From Salinimicrobium sediminilitoris (GTDB lineage: Bacteria > Bacteroidota > Bacteroidia > Flavobacteriales > Flavobacteriaceae): a DNA stretch of 64,000 nucleotides. Shown in pieces: positions 26,615-35,861 of the stretch (positions are counted from its first letter, which is position 1; each line of letters opens with the position of its first letter). Made by a program: the position numbers and the translations under genes. The notes beneath the pieces are model-generated. The model did not search any database. It saw nothing but the letters and a program-made list of their open reading frames with translations, and was not told the DNA's origin. Location of the stretch: assembly GCF_020866905.1 (NCBI RefSeq), contig NZ_JAIVCC010000002.1:310001-374000 (forward strand), given 5' to 3'.

Positions 26615-28837
26615 TTATTTCTGACTTATAAAGATCAATGCCGTATCTGTTTTTTCCGCCAGAGTGAGAGCCAGGTGTCCAAATGCTTTTTGATTTTTGC
26701 CGGCTTTCCCCAATCCCATGATTACCAGATCATGCCCGGCAGCCTGGGTGATTAGTTCTGATGCCACATCATCACTAGTGAGGATACGCACTTCGGTCCT
26801 TCCCGGGATTATACGCCCTGCAAAACGAGAAAGCCTTAAATTATTTTTTTCGCGTGTTTCTTGTGGTGTATTCACAGGCAGAATTTGAATAAACGTAATT
26901 TCGGGCTGGGAAGTACGCCACAGGCTGGCAGCAACTCGTGCCCGCAGAGGGTCATGACTTTCAAAACCGGCTACCGGAATAAGGACTTTTTTTGCTGCAG
27001 TAATTTTCCATCCGCTGTAAGGCTGCCGGAACACAACAACATCTGCCTTCGTATGTTTTACCAGTTTTTCAAGATTTTGATTAGTTTGAAAGTCATTTAG
27101 ATCACTCAAACCCATTAATAAACTGCTGCAATTGTGAATTTTGATAACCCGTTCAATCTCTTCCCATGGATGTTCGGCAATGGTAGTAAGAGTTTCCGGT
27201 CGTAACCCTGCTTCAAAAGAGGCTCTAAGTGCATACTGGGTGACATCCCTGCTTGACAAAAGACGTTTCTCAAGATCATCCTTTTCTGTACTTGGAATAA
27301 CGATCGAATGCAGCAAAATTCTTCCTATTACCGGAGGTGCCAGGGCATTCGCAAGGAAAACCATGGATTCTGCATTCGCCGGATTGGAGATTGGGAGCAG
27401 CACGAGAGGGCTTAAACCTCTTAACCGCACAAGATCGGGATCCAGGGCATGTTCTGAGGCTTCAATAGCCCGGGCTTTTTTTACAAAAAAGGAGACAAAA
27501 AGAACTGCTCCAATGAGAAGCCATATTATTGCAATGATTCCGGCAGCCGGCACTACAATGGCCTGAAATACTGCAAGTCCCAGACATGTGATTATTCCCA
27601 CAATGGGAAGGCCCGGAAAAAAAGGCGCCCGGAATGTTTTACTCTCTTTATATCCACGATTTCGCATCAGGATCATGATAAGATGCGCAAGTGCAAAAGT
27701 GATAAGAAAGATTAAACTGGAAGCCGCACCAGCCGCCGCCAAATCTGGCAGGATCAGAACCAGAAAAGCTACAATTCCACATGTAACAAATATTGATGTT
27801 ACCGGTGTTCCAAATTTCTTATTGATATTCGAGAGGTGATGGTTTAAAGTACGATCTCTTGCCATACTCAGGGAGATTCGTGAAGCGGCAAAGAGGTTAG
27901 CCTGTAAAGCCGATAACATTGAAAATATTCCCGCTACCAGAACCAGCCAGAACCCAAAGGCTCCAAGATAATTTTGTGCAGCAACAGCCAAAACGGTTTC
28001 GGGATCCTGCCTACTCAACTCTGTTATTGACTCTCCCGGCTGCACCCCTACTGTCGACATTAGAAAAAGCAAGGGCAGGTATATTAAAAGACCTACTGCA
28101 AGTGTCCACATCATCGCTTTGGGAATTACTTTTTCGGGAGTTTTAATTTCTCCGGCGGCAGAACCAATTAAATCAAACCCCTGAAGAGCGATAAAGGTAT
28201 AACCCATCGCTGCTATCACTCCGCTAAAACCATCTGAGAAAAAGGGATCGAGGCTTTGAGTGATTTGACTAAAAGGCGTTTGCACAAAAACAGCGAGTCC
28301 GCCGGCTATGAGTACTGCGAACACTGCGAGTTTTCCAATATTAATGACTGCGCCGCCATCGCCGGAACCTCTGGTAAGACTAAACGCGAAGTATCCTATA
28401 GCACCCAAAGCTAACAAAACCGGCAGCATTCCAAACTTAAGGATACTACTGAGCCCATCTGAAGGAATTTGCTGAAGAGCAAACACCGCAAAGGCCCCAA
28501 ATCCAAGAGCATACAGAACTGCGGCCACGAGGGAAGCAAACCAGACGATCCACCCCACCCCAAATGCAACCTGAAGAGATAAAGCTTTTTTGGCATAAGT
28601 ATAGGTACCCCCAGACTGCGGATTCGCCGAAGCCATTTCAGCAAAACTAAGGGCAGTAATAAAGGCGATCAATCCATTAAGCGCAAAGGCCAGTATCGCC
28701 GAAGGGCCGCTCACGGCAAAAGCTACTCCCGCCAGGGCCAGAATTCCACCCCCTACCATCGCTCCCACCCCAATACCTAACGCACCAAAAAACCCAATTG
28801 TGCGTGCTGTTACCGAAGAGGATGGATCTGTATTCAT
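26615..28837 (-). CDS. APC-family permease fused to universal-stress domains
   Basis: A 740-residue protein. Residues 1-440 are an amino acid/polyamine permease with twelve helices, beginning TIGFFGALGIGVGAMVGGGIL, the APC substrate-backbone motif. Residues from about 470 form two UspA-like domains (PLVLLPISNPANAESMVFLANAL and KKVLIPVAGFESHDPLRARVAASL). Such fusions are known among bacterial APC transporters and may couple transport to nucleotide sensing. Substrate unknown. The gene stands alone on the minus strand. Confidence 0.9.
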   Translation of the reverse strand: MNTDPSSSVTARTIGFFGALGIGVGAMVGGGILALAGVAFAVSGPSAILAFALNGLIAFITALSFAEMASANPQSGGTYTYAKKALSLQVAFGVGWIVWFASLVAAVLYALGFGAFAVFALQQIPSDGLSSILKFGMLPVLLALGAIGYFAFSLTRGSGDGGAVINIGKLAVFAVLIAGGLAVFVQTPFSQITQSLDPFFSDGFSGVIAAMGYTFIALQGFDLIGSAAGEIKTPEKVIPKAMMWTLAVGLLIYLPLLFLMSTVGVQPGESITELSRQDPETVLAVAAQNYLGAFGFWLVLVAGIFSMLSALQANLFAASRISLSMARDRTLNHHLSNINKKFGTPVTSIFVTCGIVAFLVLILPDLAAAGAASSLIFLITFALAHLIMILMRNRGYKESKTFRAPFFPGLPIVGIITCLGLAVFQAIVVPAAGIIAIIWLLIGAVLFVSFFVKKARAIEASEHALDPDLVRLRGLSPLVLLPISNPANAESMVFLANALAPPVIGRILLHSIVIPSTEKDDLEKRLLSSRDVTQYALRASFEAGLRPETLTTIAEHPWEEIERVIKIHNCSSLLMGLSDLNDFQTNQNLEKLVKHTKADVVVFRQPYSGWKITAAKKVLIPVAGFESHDPLRARVAASLWRTSQPEITFIQILPVNTPQETREKNNLRLSRFAGRIIPGRTEVRILTSDDVASELITQAAGHDLVIMGLGKAGKNQKAFGHLALTLAEKTDTALIFISQK

Positions 28838-29080
28838 AATTAATTATATTTTGGAGAACAGCTTATGGAGAAAAGTTATGAGATGCTAAATTAAGGCATT
28901 AGTTCTACAATTTTAATTCCTGGAAAAGAATTTCATCGGCAGAATTAGGTTGCGAGGAGGTAGCTGTAGAAGGTATTCTATGAAGTATTAAAATAGAAAT
29001 CGAGCAGTTCTTAAATCTCATCCCTAATTTATCTTTATCTGAAGAGGCCATCTAATTAATGGTCGACGGTCCTTTAAAGA
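28838..29080. other. Intergenic boundary between chromosome and cassette array
   Basis: No gene or RNA recognised. The permease promoter must lie here on the minus strand. The right part runs directly into the truncated cassette site at 29081, so this is the distal end of the array. Confidence 0.5.
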
Positions 29081-29152
29081 CAAGCGAGCAAGGTCCCGAT
29101 AGCTATCGGGATCGATTTGAAACTGGTTTAAGTATTGTTTTTATACAATGTT
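29081..29152. repeat. Cassette site s1, truncated type A (distal array end)
   Basis: Only the gene-proximal half remains (CAAGCGAGCAAGG, GTATTGTTTTTATAC, GTT). The AAC end is lost, and an 18-bp perfect palindrome (29094-29111) interrupts it. It marks the end of the array. Confidence 0.65.
29094..29111. repeat. Perfect 18-bp palindrome inside site s1
   Basis: TCCCGATAGCTATCGGGA is fully self-complementary. It sits in the truncated last cassette site, where other sites have ACTT. It may be an inserted small palindromic element; I believe this sequence is frequent in flavobacteria but cannot count it here. Confidence 0.6.
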
Positions 29153-29161
29153 GCATACGTA

Positions 29162-29809
29162 TTATTTCAATTCTCTAAGTTCTAACTCATACCTATTTTT
29201 ATGTAGACCGGTCAGTTTTATTGTTCCATCTCTTCCCTTCCTAATAATATATGGGATATCCAAGTCCAAAAAAAGAATTTCAAAGCCGTTATGGCTAATT
29301 CTTTCCCAATGTATTTCCAATGTCCTATTATTTTCCCAACTCTTGATGATTATACTATCATTTGTGAAATTCAGGGTATCACTATAATTTAAAGATGTTC
29401 TTAAAAAGCGCTTGCCTTTTAAATTGATATTGTCGGATTTACTCTTTAATGAGTCTTCAAGTCTTTTATAAACGGTATTATTGGCTCCTTCCAATCCTTT
29501 CATAACCAAACTATCCTTACTTATGATTTCAAGAAGGGCAGTATTTGTCTGGTCAGAGTTATAGAAAATGGTGTCCCTATTATATTCATATGTTCCCTTT
29601 TCAAAGTCGGATTCCGATCTATAGTCGTATTTAAAGCTTTTTGCAAAGTATTTATCTTTTTCGAAAGTAATGAGGATCCGTGTTGGCATCTTTTTGGAGT
29701 CGGAATTAGTCGAATAGGAATAAGCTCCAATCCAGGTTCCTTCTAAATTTTCCTTAGAACTACAGGATAAAAACAGAACTAAAAATAATATGATCAGTAT
29801 TTTTTTCAT
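29162..29809 (-). CDS. Cassette gene: predicted lipoprotein
   Basis: A 215-residue lipoprotein with a signal peptide ending in FLSCSS (lipobox Cys16). The mature part is beta-rich and begins LEGTWIGAYSY, reminiscent of lipocalin-like GTW proteins of Bacteroidota, but no family is certain. It is the last complete cassette before the array end. It follows directly on site s2 in the array's upstream sense and carries the truncated site s1. Confidence 0.75.
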   Translation of the reverse strand: MKKILIILFLVLFLSCSSKENLEGTWIGAYSYSTNSDSKKMPTRILITFEKDKYFAKSFKYDYRSESDFEKGTYEYNRDTIFYNSDQTNTALLEIISKDSLVMKGLEGANNTVYKRLEDSLKSKSDNINLKGKRFLRTSLNYSDTLNFTNDSIIIKSWENNRTLEIHWERISHNGFEILFLDLDIPYIIRKGRDGTIKLTGLHKNRYELELRELK

Positions 29810-29818
29810 ATGTATACC

Positions 29819-29939
29819 AACGTCTCGAATAAAAACAGTGTGAACTGTGGGGCCTGATTGTCAGCAGGACGATCCGCTAAACTAACTAGCATGATGTTTT
29901 TAATTGAAACTAATTTAATCATTGTTTTTATACAGTTTT
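29819..29939. repeat. Cassette site s2, type A1, decayed
   Basis: AACGTCTCG start and ATTGTTTTTATAC end are kept, the central hairpin is imperfect (GATTGTCA/GGACGATC), and the terminal GTT has become TTT. TTAGCTAC at its right end matches GTAGCTAAC before s3. Confidence 0.7.
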
Positions 29940-29941
29940 AG

Positions 29942-30766
29942 CTACATTATTAGTTCATCAATCCTTTGAATAGCTTCGTTAGGATGTTCCTTTAAAGTCA
30001 TTATATGTTTTGTGTCCGTTATCCAAAATTCTTTCGGTTCTTTAGCTGCTTCATACAAATTTTCTCCTTGTATGAACGAAACATCACGATCCGACTGGCT
30101 GTGAATAATTAGTTTTGGCGTATTGGAAATTTCTTTAATGTCGCGAATAGCCACATAATCCTGATTAAAATTCTCGGGATTTTTCCTCGCTTTCTCTTTC
30201 AAAAAGTCCACTGGGGCATAATCAATTGCCATTTGTTGAGCAGACTGGATACTTCCATCCAAAACGAGCGCATCTACATAATTCTCGTTATCTTTTGTTA
30301 TTTTGACAGCTAATTGCCCACCAAGAGAGGTGCCGTAAATTATCATTTTTAAACTATCAGACTCCGTTTTATTTTTAAAGTCGGCGAATGCAACTTCTGT
30401 ATCTTTCAGTACTCCTTTATAACCTGGTTTACCAGTCGAATTGCCGTAACCTCGCCAGTCCACTGCATATACTCCATATCCATTCTCCACAAGAGGCTTA
30501 ATCAAGACTTTATACTTACTTACATTTCCACCGGCACCGTGAATGAAAAATATATCCCCTTTTGGTTCTTCTGTTGCTGCCTGAAAGTAGTATGAGTAAA
30601 TTTTCAGGGAATCTTCGACTCTAAGAATGGTCTCAGAATATTTTAAATCATTCATATCTTCCATTTCCTTTACTGGAAAATAATAAAGCTTAGATTCATC
30701 ATTGTCTACTATGGCTTTAACCATTGGGTCAGTTTTATAGAAATAGAATCCTGCACCAGCTGTCAA
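29942..30766 (-). CDS. Cassette gene: alpha/beta hydrolase (start probably frameshifted)
   Basis: A 274-residue serine hydrolase: oxyanion region FFIHGAGGN, nucleophile elbow IYGTSLGGQ, catalytic Asp in HSQSDRDVSF and His in DTKHIMTLKEH. The annotated start is a TTG at 30766 in the middle of a hydrophobic anchor. Upstream in the same frame the sequence encodes more of that anchor (KTLKVVGVVILILILL) but has no start; an ATG at 30816 lies one base out of frame next to a run of six A. One extra A would give MKKTLKVVG. The TAG stop lies inside the R'' end of s2. Confidence 0.78.
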   Translation of the reverse strand: MTAGAGFYFYKTDPMVKAIVDNDESKLYYFPVKEMEDMNDLKYSETILRVEDSLKIYSYYFQAATEEPKGDIFFIHGAGGNVSKYKVLIKPLVENGYGVYAVDWRGYGNSTGKPGYKGVLKDTEVAFADFKNKTESDSLKMIIYGTSLGGQLAVKITKDNENYVDALVLDGSIQSAQQMAIDYAPVDFLKEKARKNPENFNQDYVAIRDIKEISNTPKLIIHSQSDRDVSFIQGENLYEAAKEPKEFWITDTKHIMTLKEHPNEAIQRIDELIM

Positions 30767-30843
30767 TAAGATTAAAATCAGAATTACTACTCCGACTACT
30801 TTTAATGTTTTTTCATTTTTGGGTTTTTGGTTAGATGGTAGCT

Positions 30844-30956
30844 AACGTCTCGTATGCGAGCTGGTGAGCTTGATTGTTCGCAGAACAATCAAGCGTTGCA
30901 TGCGAGCACGAACTTTCGATTTGGGACCTGATTTGAGCATTGTTTGAATACGTGGT
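30844..30956. repeat. Cassette site s3, type A1 with compensatory hairpin change
   Basis: The hairpin reads GATTGTTC/GAACAATC, both arms changed relative to GATTGTCC/GGACAATC, so pairing is kept. The TATAAAA arm is decayed (GTATGCGAG) and the terminal GTT reads GGT. Confidence 0.75.
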
Positions 30957-30970
30957 GTGCGTAGGCCTTA

Positions 30971-31903
30971 CTAAGAATTTGTGTTTTCTATCAACTTTAT
31001 TTTTTTACTATTCCAATTTAGGATAATGCGATAATCTTTAAAAAAATCTGAACCAAACCTTTTTTCTAAATATTGCTCTGAGTACACTCTTACATTTTCT
31101 AGAGTTGAATTCCCAAATTCAATTTCATCAATAATTCCGATATAAGATTCTCTGGTTGTGTTCTGTCCTCCGTAAATTCCAGTAACACCCTTTGTATTAG
31201 ATTTCTTGAAGTCTAAAATTTCACCATTTTCTGTTTGCTTTTCAAATTCAGAAAACGGTACGACTATACCTCCGTTATACCCTAAATCAACAGTGAAATT
31301 CCAGACTTTCTTATCATTCAATTTACAAGCAATAGCAGGTATTCCTGCTACACCGATAAACAACTTGTTTTCAATTATATCTTCAGGTATTTCTAGTTTT
31401 GATTCATTATCGGTTATTGTTATTTGTTGTTTTCTAAAGTCAATATCCCAAATAGCGTGTTGCATTAGATTAGCCCCTATAAATCCGTCAATATTCAAAG
31501 AAGACCATACTGATACAGCATTAAAATCATTTATTAAAGCGGTTGTTCCAGTAAAATCTATAGTTCCAATTTTAACGGATTTTAGTCTGGTATATTTATT
31601 TTGTAGTTTATCATTATATACATCACCGGCTTTTGCCGAATCGATAGCTTTTAGATTTAAACTCGCAGCAAGTTCTTTTGATACAAGTGTGGGTGAACCT
31701 GTATCTAAAAGAAAGTTATAATTCTTATTTTCTATTTCTACGGGGACAATTATAAACCCATTTTTAATTTTGAAAGGCAACGTAACCTTATAATCCTCTT
31801 GTTCTGTTTCTCCTTCTTTAAGATGTTTAGCGGCTTTGCTGAGTGAACAGCTATTTATTAGAACAAGGGCTATCAAATAAATACATACTTTGGATAATTT
31901 CAT
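30971..31903 (-). CDS. Cassette gene: retropepsin-like aspartyl protease lipoprotein
   Basis: A 310-residue protein with a lipoprotein signal (LIALVLINSCSLSK, Cys19). The aspartyl protease motif is FLLDTGSPTLVS, followed by a second beta domain with NIDGFIGANLMQHAIWDIDF and a weaker second site VDLGYNGGIVVP, in which the Thr of DTG is replaced. Start ATG 31903 is chosen because the upstream in-frame extension is only translated attC sequence. A close paralogue occurs at 50824 and a more distant protease at 34431. Confidence 0.82.
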   Translation of the reverse strand: MKLSKVCIYLIALVLINSCSLSKAAKHLKEGETEQEDYKVTLPFKIKNGFIIVPVEIENKNYNFLLDTGSPTLVSKELAASLNLKAIDSAKAGDVYNDKLQNKYTRLKSVKIGTIDFTGTTALINDFNAVSVWSSLNIDGFIGANLMQHAIWDIDFRKQQITITDNESKLEIPEDIIENKLFIGVAGIPAIACKLNDKKVWNFTVDLGYNGGIVVPFSEFEKQTENGEILDFKKSNTKGVTGIYGGQNTTRESYIGIIDEIEFGNSTLENVRVYSEQYLEKRFGSDFFKDYRIILNWNSKKIKLIENTNS

Positions 31904-31942
31904 TTTTGATTTTTTTATTACAGTTTTTTGCGGCTTACGTAC

Positions 31943-32064
31943 AACGTCCCGTATAAAAACAGTGCTTGCTGGCAAGCTTGATTGTCCGCAGGACAATCAG
32001 GCGTTGTAAACGAGCACGGACTTTCGATTCAAGACAGGTTTTAGCATTGTTTTTATATGTTGTT
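31943..32064. repeat. Cassette site s4, type A1
   Basis: Complete site: AACGTCCCG, CGTATAAAAACAGTGC arm, GATTGTCC/GGACAATC hairpin, GCATTGTTTTTATATG arm, GTT. Right end GTTGCCAACAGTAC matches the cassette start GTTGCCAACAATAC before s5 except at position 11. Confidence 0.88.
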
Positions 32065-32469
32065 GCCAACAGTACTTTTTTTCGCGGATTCTATATCATT
32101 TTTGATCTCCACAGCTTGATTCTTATTAGTCAGAATTACACGGCTTTTTATTTTCAATTTGATATTCAAGTAAACTTTTTCTTTTTCGAAGGTGATTTTC
32201 TCAATTGAAACATTCCTGATTTCTTTTAGCTTAATTACATTTCTATAAGTCCGAAAGAATATTTCTCTGGCAATAAAAATGGTTACAAGTATGGTTATAA
32301 ATATTGCTATGAAGAGATCATAATTTTGCTGATTTTCAAAAAATTTATACCAGTAAACACCGGCTTGTATTCCTAAAACAACAAAGAGAAATCTTAACCA
32401 GTGGGAAGTTATCTTTTCCTTTTCTTCAATATGAAGTTCATCTGATATTATGGAAATTCTATTTTGCAT
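32053..32469 (-). CDS. Cassette gene: small two-helix membrane protein
   Basis: A 138-residue protein: a 24-residue cytoplasmic start, two membrane helices (FLFVVLGIQAGVYWYKFF and LFIAIFITILVTIFIAREI) and a basic, beta-strand-like C-terminal domain that recalls bacterial PH-like domains. The last residues (GNNI) and the stop are encoded by site s4. Function unknown. Confidence 0.7.
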   Translation of the reverse strand: MQNRISIISDELHIEEKEKITSHWLRFLFVVLGIQAGVYWYKFFENQQNYDLFIAIFITILVTIFIAREIFFRTYRNVIKLKEIRNVSIEKITFEKEKVYLNIKLKIKSRVILTNKNQAVEIKNDIESAKKSTVGNNI

Positions 32470-32515
32470 TCTTTCCTGAATTTTTTATTTGTTCTGGTAG
32501 TTTTGTATTGTTGGC

Positions 32516-32636
32516 AACGTCTCGTATAAAAACAGTGGAGCCGGCGAGCTTGATTGTCCGCAGGACAATCAGGCGCTGCAAGCGAGCACGAAGTTTCGAT
32601 TCGAGGCAGGTTTAAGCAATGTTTTTATATATTGTT
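32516..32636. repeat. Cassette site s5, type A1
   Basis: Complete site with GATTGTCC/GGACAATC hairpin; the start AACGTCTCGTATAAAAACAGTG has T instead of C in the spacer. Right end GTTACCAACTGG pairs with the start before s6 (CTTGTTGGTAAC). Confidence 0.88.
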
Positions 32637-32654
32637 ACCAACTGGTTTATTTTA

Positions 32655-33131
32655 TTAGTAATATAGTTCTAGTCCGAATTCACTTGCCTTGGATGTAATT
32701 TCAATTAAACGCTCTTCATATTTTTCTTCGAATCCCAACTCCCGGATCCCGTCCGTCGCATTATTGAAAATTTTCCCAAGAGCTATATAATAACCTTCAT
32801 CACAATATCCGAAATCCTCGATCACCTCCAAACAACAAGCTACATAATGGAGCTCCAATTCTACATTTAGTTCTGTGATTTTCATTTTTTGAACAGTTCT
32901 TATTATTTTACGAGCCTGCGTTTCACGCAGCTGCATAGCGCGACCACTAGGATATATATACTTTTCAATTTCTTTTTTATATTTTTGTACAAGTTCAGTG
33001 ATTTCTCCAGTTGCAATTATATCTAAATAAGTTTTTGCTTCTGGAATTTTTTTATACATCTCTGAAATCAGTTTAATGATATCAGATTTGTCCATCCCGA
33101 TTAATTCTTTTTTAACTTCTTTAAAAGCCAT
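32655..33131 (-). CDS. Cassette gene: DUF6155-like protein
   Basis: A 158-residue soluble helical protein. The N-terminal KKELIGMDKSDIIKLISEMYKKIPEAKTYLD is similar, from memory, to the DUF6155 family, whose function is unknown. No signal peptide. One of the few clearly cytoplasmic cassette products. Confidence 0.68.
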   Translation of the reverse strand: MAFKEVKKELIGMDKSDIIKLISEMYKKIPEAKTYLDIIATGEITELVQKYKKEIEKYIYPSGRAMQLRETQARKIIRTVQKMKITELNVELELHYVACCLEVIEDFGYCDEGYYIALGKIFNNATDGIRELGFEEKYEERLIEITSKASEFGLELYY

Positions 33132-33161
33132 CTATGACTATTGGTTTTTTAGCTTGTTGGT

Positions 33162-33282
33162 AACGTCCCGGTTAACGCAAGTGCGGAGTTGGGAACACGG
33201 ATTGATCTTTTAATTGCTATTTTTAAAGGTACTCAAAAATGTGATTTTTGACTGTTTTGCCGGATCTGTGTTAACCGTTGTT
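33162..33282. repeat. Cassette site s6, type C
   Basis: AACGTCCCGGTTAACGCAAG opens it and GTGTTAACCGTTGTT closes it; the GGTTAAC/GTTAACC arm replaces the TATAAAA arm of type A. Contains AAAAATGTGATTTTTG hairpin. Confidence 0.85.
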
Positions 33283-33290
33283 GTGGCCAG

Positions 33291-34241
33291 TTATATCTTA
33301 TACCGAGTTTTATTTTTATCTCCGATTTTCTCAAATAAGTTTTGTTCTACACCTTTCTTGAGATCTCTGCTTGCTGTTGCTCCAGAAATATCTTTAAACA
33401 CCTCCATATAATCCTTCCTGGTGAATTCTCTTTTATTCAAGGACAAAAAATATTCGAGTCGGTCTTTCTCAGTAAGTGTTCTATTGGTGAAATTGAGTAA
33501 TTCTTCTAATGATCTGTTTATTACCCCAAGCATATATTCAATGAATGCTGTTGAATTTCCTGCCTTGTCACTAACAGATAAGGCAGAATAATATTTGTCC
33601 TGGTCATTACTTATTAATGTCTCGAAAGGTAGATATTCAAATACAGGATACTTCTGCATTAAAATTAAAGTCTGCCACAGTCTGCCCATTCTTCCATTTC
33701 CATCTAAAAATGGATGAATAAACTCCATTTCATAATGAAACACACAGCTTTTAACCAGTTCAATTTCTTCTGAAGTCTGTAAATATTCGAATAGATCTTT
33801 CATCAAGAAAGGTACATTGTGATATGGAGGAGCATAATGTTCCACTCCGGAACCTTTCATAATGCCTACACCTTGTTTTCTATATTTTCCTGCATCACTT
33901 ATCAGGTTTTGCATTAGATCTTTATGAGCTCTCAAAAATGATTTTTCATTAAAAGGATCATATTTTCCTAAATGTTCGTAAATCTCAATGGCGTTTAAAA
34001 CCTCTTTTACATCTTTCTTTGGACCTATGATTCTTTTGTTTTCTATGAGTGCAGTAATTTGTTCTTCAGTCAGCGTATTTCCCTCAATTTTCAATGAAGA
34101 ATGAATTGTTTTAATCTTATTTTCCTTTCTTAATTTAGGAGAGGGTTTATTTAAAAAAGTCGCATTAATAGCTCCTAACTTCTCGGCAATAGAAGTTATG
34201 ATCTTTAAAATGTTAGGAGTAATTTCGTAGGGAGGTTTCAT
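33291..34241 (-). CDS. Cassette gene: Fic-domain protein (class II)
   Basis: A 316-residue Fic AMP-transferase-like protein. The active loop HPFLDGNGRMGRLW carries catalytic His, the GNG anion hole and Arg. The N-terminal inhibitory helix motif is visible in SSLKIEGN, so this is a self-inhibited class II Fic. A C-terminal winged-helix-like part (REFTRKDYMEVFKDISGATASRDLKKGVEQ) is typical. ATG 34241 is preferred; an in-frame ATG at 34280 adds 13 residues. Role in modification of a target or as a toxin-like module is open. Confidence 0.9.
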   Translation of the reverse strand: MKPPYEITPNILKIITSIAEKLGAINATFLNKPSPKLRKENKIKTIHSSLKIEGNTLTEEQITALIENKRIIGPKKDVKEVLNAIEIYEHLGKYDPFNEKSFLRAHKDLMQNLISDAGKYRKQGVGIMKGSGVEHYAPPYHNVPFLMKDLFEYLQTSEEIELVKSCVFHYEMEFIHPFLDGNGRMGRLWQTLILMQKYPVFEYLPFETLISNDQDKYYSALSVSDKAGNSTAFIEYMLGVINRSLEELLNFTNRTLTEKDRLEYFLSLNKREFTRKDYMEVFKDISGATASRDLKKGVEQNLFEKIGDKNKTRYKI

Positions 34242-34320
34242 CTTGATACTATCATTTGATATTATCAAAAGTAAGATCATTTTATTTCAATTGAAAGGAA
34301 ATCAGGTTTTAATTGGCCAC

Positions 34321-34442
34321 AACGTCTCGTATAACGCAAGTTGCGGGATGGACAGAAAAAACTGTCTGTTAAACTCAATTTTAAAAGATAGTCAAAAATG
34401 TCATTTTTAACAGTTATTCCGCAATTTGTGTTATTCATTGTT
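34321..34442. repeat. Cassette site s7, type B
   Basis: Arm ATAACGCAAGTTGCGG pairs with CCGCAATTTGTGTTAT; a CAAAAATG-T-CATTTTT hairpin lies inside. Right end GTTGCACACAGTTC matches the start GTTGCACACAATTC before s8 except position 11. Confidence 0.88.
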
Positions 34443-35282
34443 GCACACAGTTCTAATCCCAAACAGTCCTTCGCTGTAATCTATTACTATTTCTTTGTTT
34501 AAAAATAATTGATTTCCAAGTATACCGAAAAGGTCATTCTTGCGAAAAAATCTTCTATAGTTTCTGTTATCAACATACCAGATTTGTAAATCTGTATCAT
34601 CTGTTGAGTCATTCCAGATCTGAGGTATTGCTTTGTCAAAACTACTGTGAAATCCTTTGTTGATTTTTCCCCAGGAAGAAATAGGAAAGGATTTTATTGG
34701 GTCAGATTTCTCTCTTAATTTTTTCCAGTCTTTCTTTTTGGTCCAAATGCCAAACAAACTTGAGCCAGTATCATAAAGCAAGTTTTGCTCCTTACCATTG
34801 ACATTTAATTTTAGGACAGGGCGGCCATTCAAAGTGAGTAAAGGCTTAATTATAAAATCCGTAGGATGGTAAGTAGCTCCAATCCTTATTATTTCGTCAA
34901 CAAAATTAATTTGGACTATTTTTCCTTGCAAAAAATCAGCTCCTAAAGTACCAATAGGAGCATTCTTTTCGTCCGTTGCTTTAATAGACTTATTGTCTCT
35001 AAAATTAATCTGTCCTATTGAAGTTTTAAATACTTTATCGTCTGGATATTCCAAATCAAGACGATTGCTATAAAGATAAGAATGAGTGGCACCTGTGTCG
35101 AATTGTAAATAGTATGATGTAGTGTCCGACTCGAATTTGATAGGTATGAGCATAACTGCTTTATCAAACCTTTGAATGTCAGATTCGGCTGGTTTCCATT
35201 TAAATTTAATTTCAATGGAAGTCTGCCCATAAGAAAGAATGGGAAATAGTAACACAAGAAGCTTTCTAAAACAGAATTTCAT
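34431..35282 (-). CDS. Cassette gene: exported aspartyl protease with two DTG motifs
   Basis: A 283-residue exported protein (signal MKFCFRKLLVLLFPILSYG). It has two aspartyl protease motifs, QFDTGATHSYL and LYDTGSSLFGI, about 110 residues apart, so unlike the single-motif cassettes at 30971 and 50824 it could form both halves of a pepsin-like active site in one chain. The last residues (CNNE) and stop come from site s7. Confidence 0.78.
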   Translation of the reverse strand: MKFCFRKLLVLLFPILSYGQTSIEIKFKWKPAESDIQRFDKAVMLIPIKFESDTTSYYLQFDTGATHSYLYSNRLDLEYPDDKVFKTSIGQINFRDNKSIKATDEKNAPIGTLGADFLQGKIVQINFVDEIIRIGATYHPTDFIIKPLLTLNGRPVLKLNVNGKEQNLLYDTGSSLFGIWTKKKDWKKLREKSDPIKSFPISSWGKINKGFHSSFDKAIPQIWNDSTDDTDLQIWYVDNRNYRRFFRKNDLFGILGNQLFLNKEIVIDYSEGLFGIRTVCNNE

Positions 35283-35294
35283 CGAATTGTGTGC

Positions 35295-35416
35295 AACGTC
35301 CCGTATAAAAAATAGTGCGAGTTAGCGAGCGTGATTGTCCGCAGGACAATCAGGCGCTGCAAGCGAGCACTGACTTTCGAATCGACTCTAAGATAGCATT
35401 GTTTTTATACATTGTT
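35295..35416. repeat. Cassette site s8, type A1
   Basis: Complete, with GATTGTCC/GGACAATC hairpin. It belongs to the ORF-less cassette to its right; right end GTTGCCAAATGC pairs with TTTGGCAAC before s9. Confidence 0.86.
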
Positions 35417-35861
35417 GCCAAATGCACTGCCCGCCCGAGTGAGCCGCTTCGCTTTTAAATCCGCTCCGTTACTTTTTTAAATTCTAATTTTCTTACCTCT
35501 CAAAAATGGTATTTTAACGCCAAACTTTTTTCTCCGTTTGAGTGAAAAAGTCCGCTGTAATTTTTTCTTTAAAACTCAATTTTCCTCACCTCCCAAAAAT
35601 GATATTTTTTACACTTCTTTTTTTCTCCGCCCGAGTGAGAAAATCCGTTGGAAATTATTCTTTCAAACTCAATTTTTCTCACCTCTCAAAAATGACATTT
35701 TTTACGCTTCTTTTTTTTCCGTCCGAGTAAGTAATCCGTCACCATTTTTCCTGGAGAACTCATTTTTCTTTCCTTCCAAAAAAATGATGTTTTAAAGATC
35801 CGTTTAGTTTGAGTTTGGTTTTACTTTGCTCCGCGTGTTGTTTGTCAGCAGTGTGTTTGGC
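35417..35861. other. ORF-less cassette with ~92-bp tandem units
   Basis: No gene on the cassette strand. It contains about four degenerate units, marked by AAAAATGNNATTTT motifs near 35503, 35597, 35690 and 35780, each joined to CCGNNTGAGTGA and AATCCG segments. It opens CTGCCCGCCCGAGTGAGCCG, shared with the cassettes at 37447, 43887 and 61530. Confidence 0.7.
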
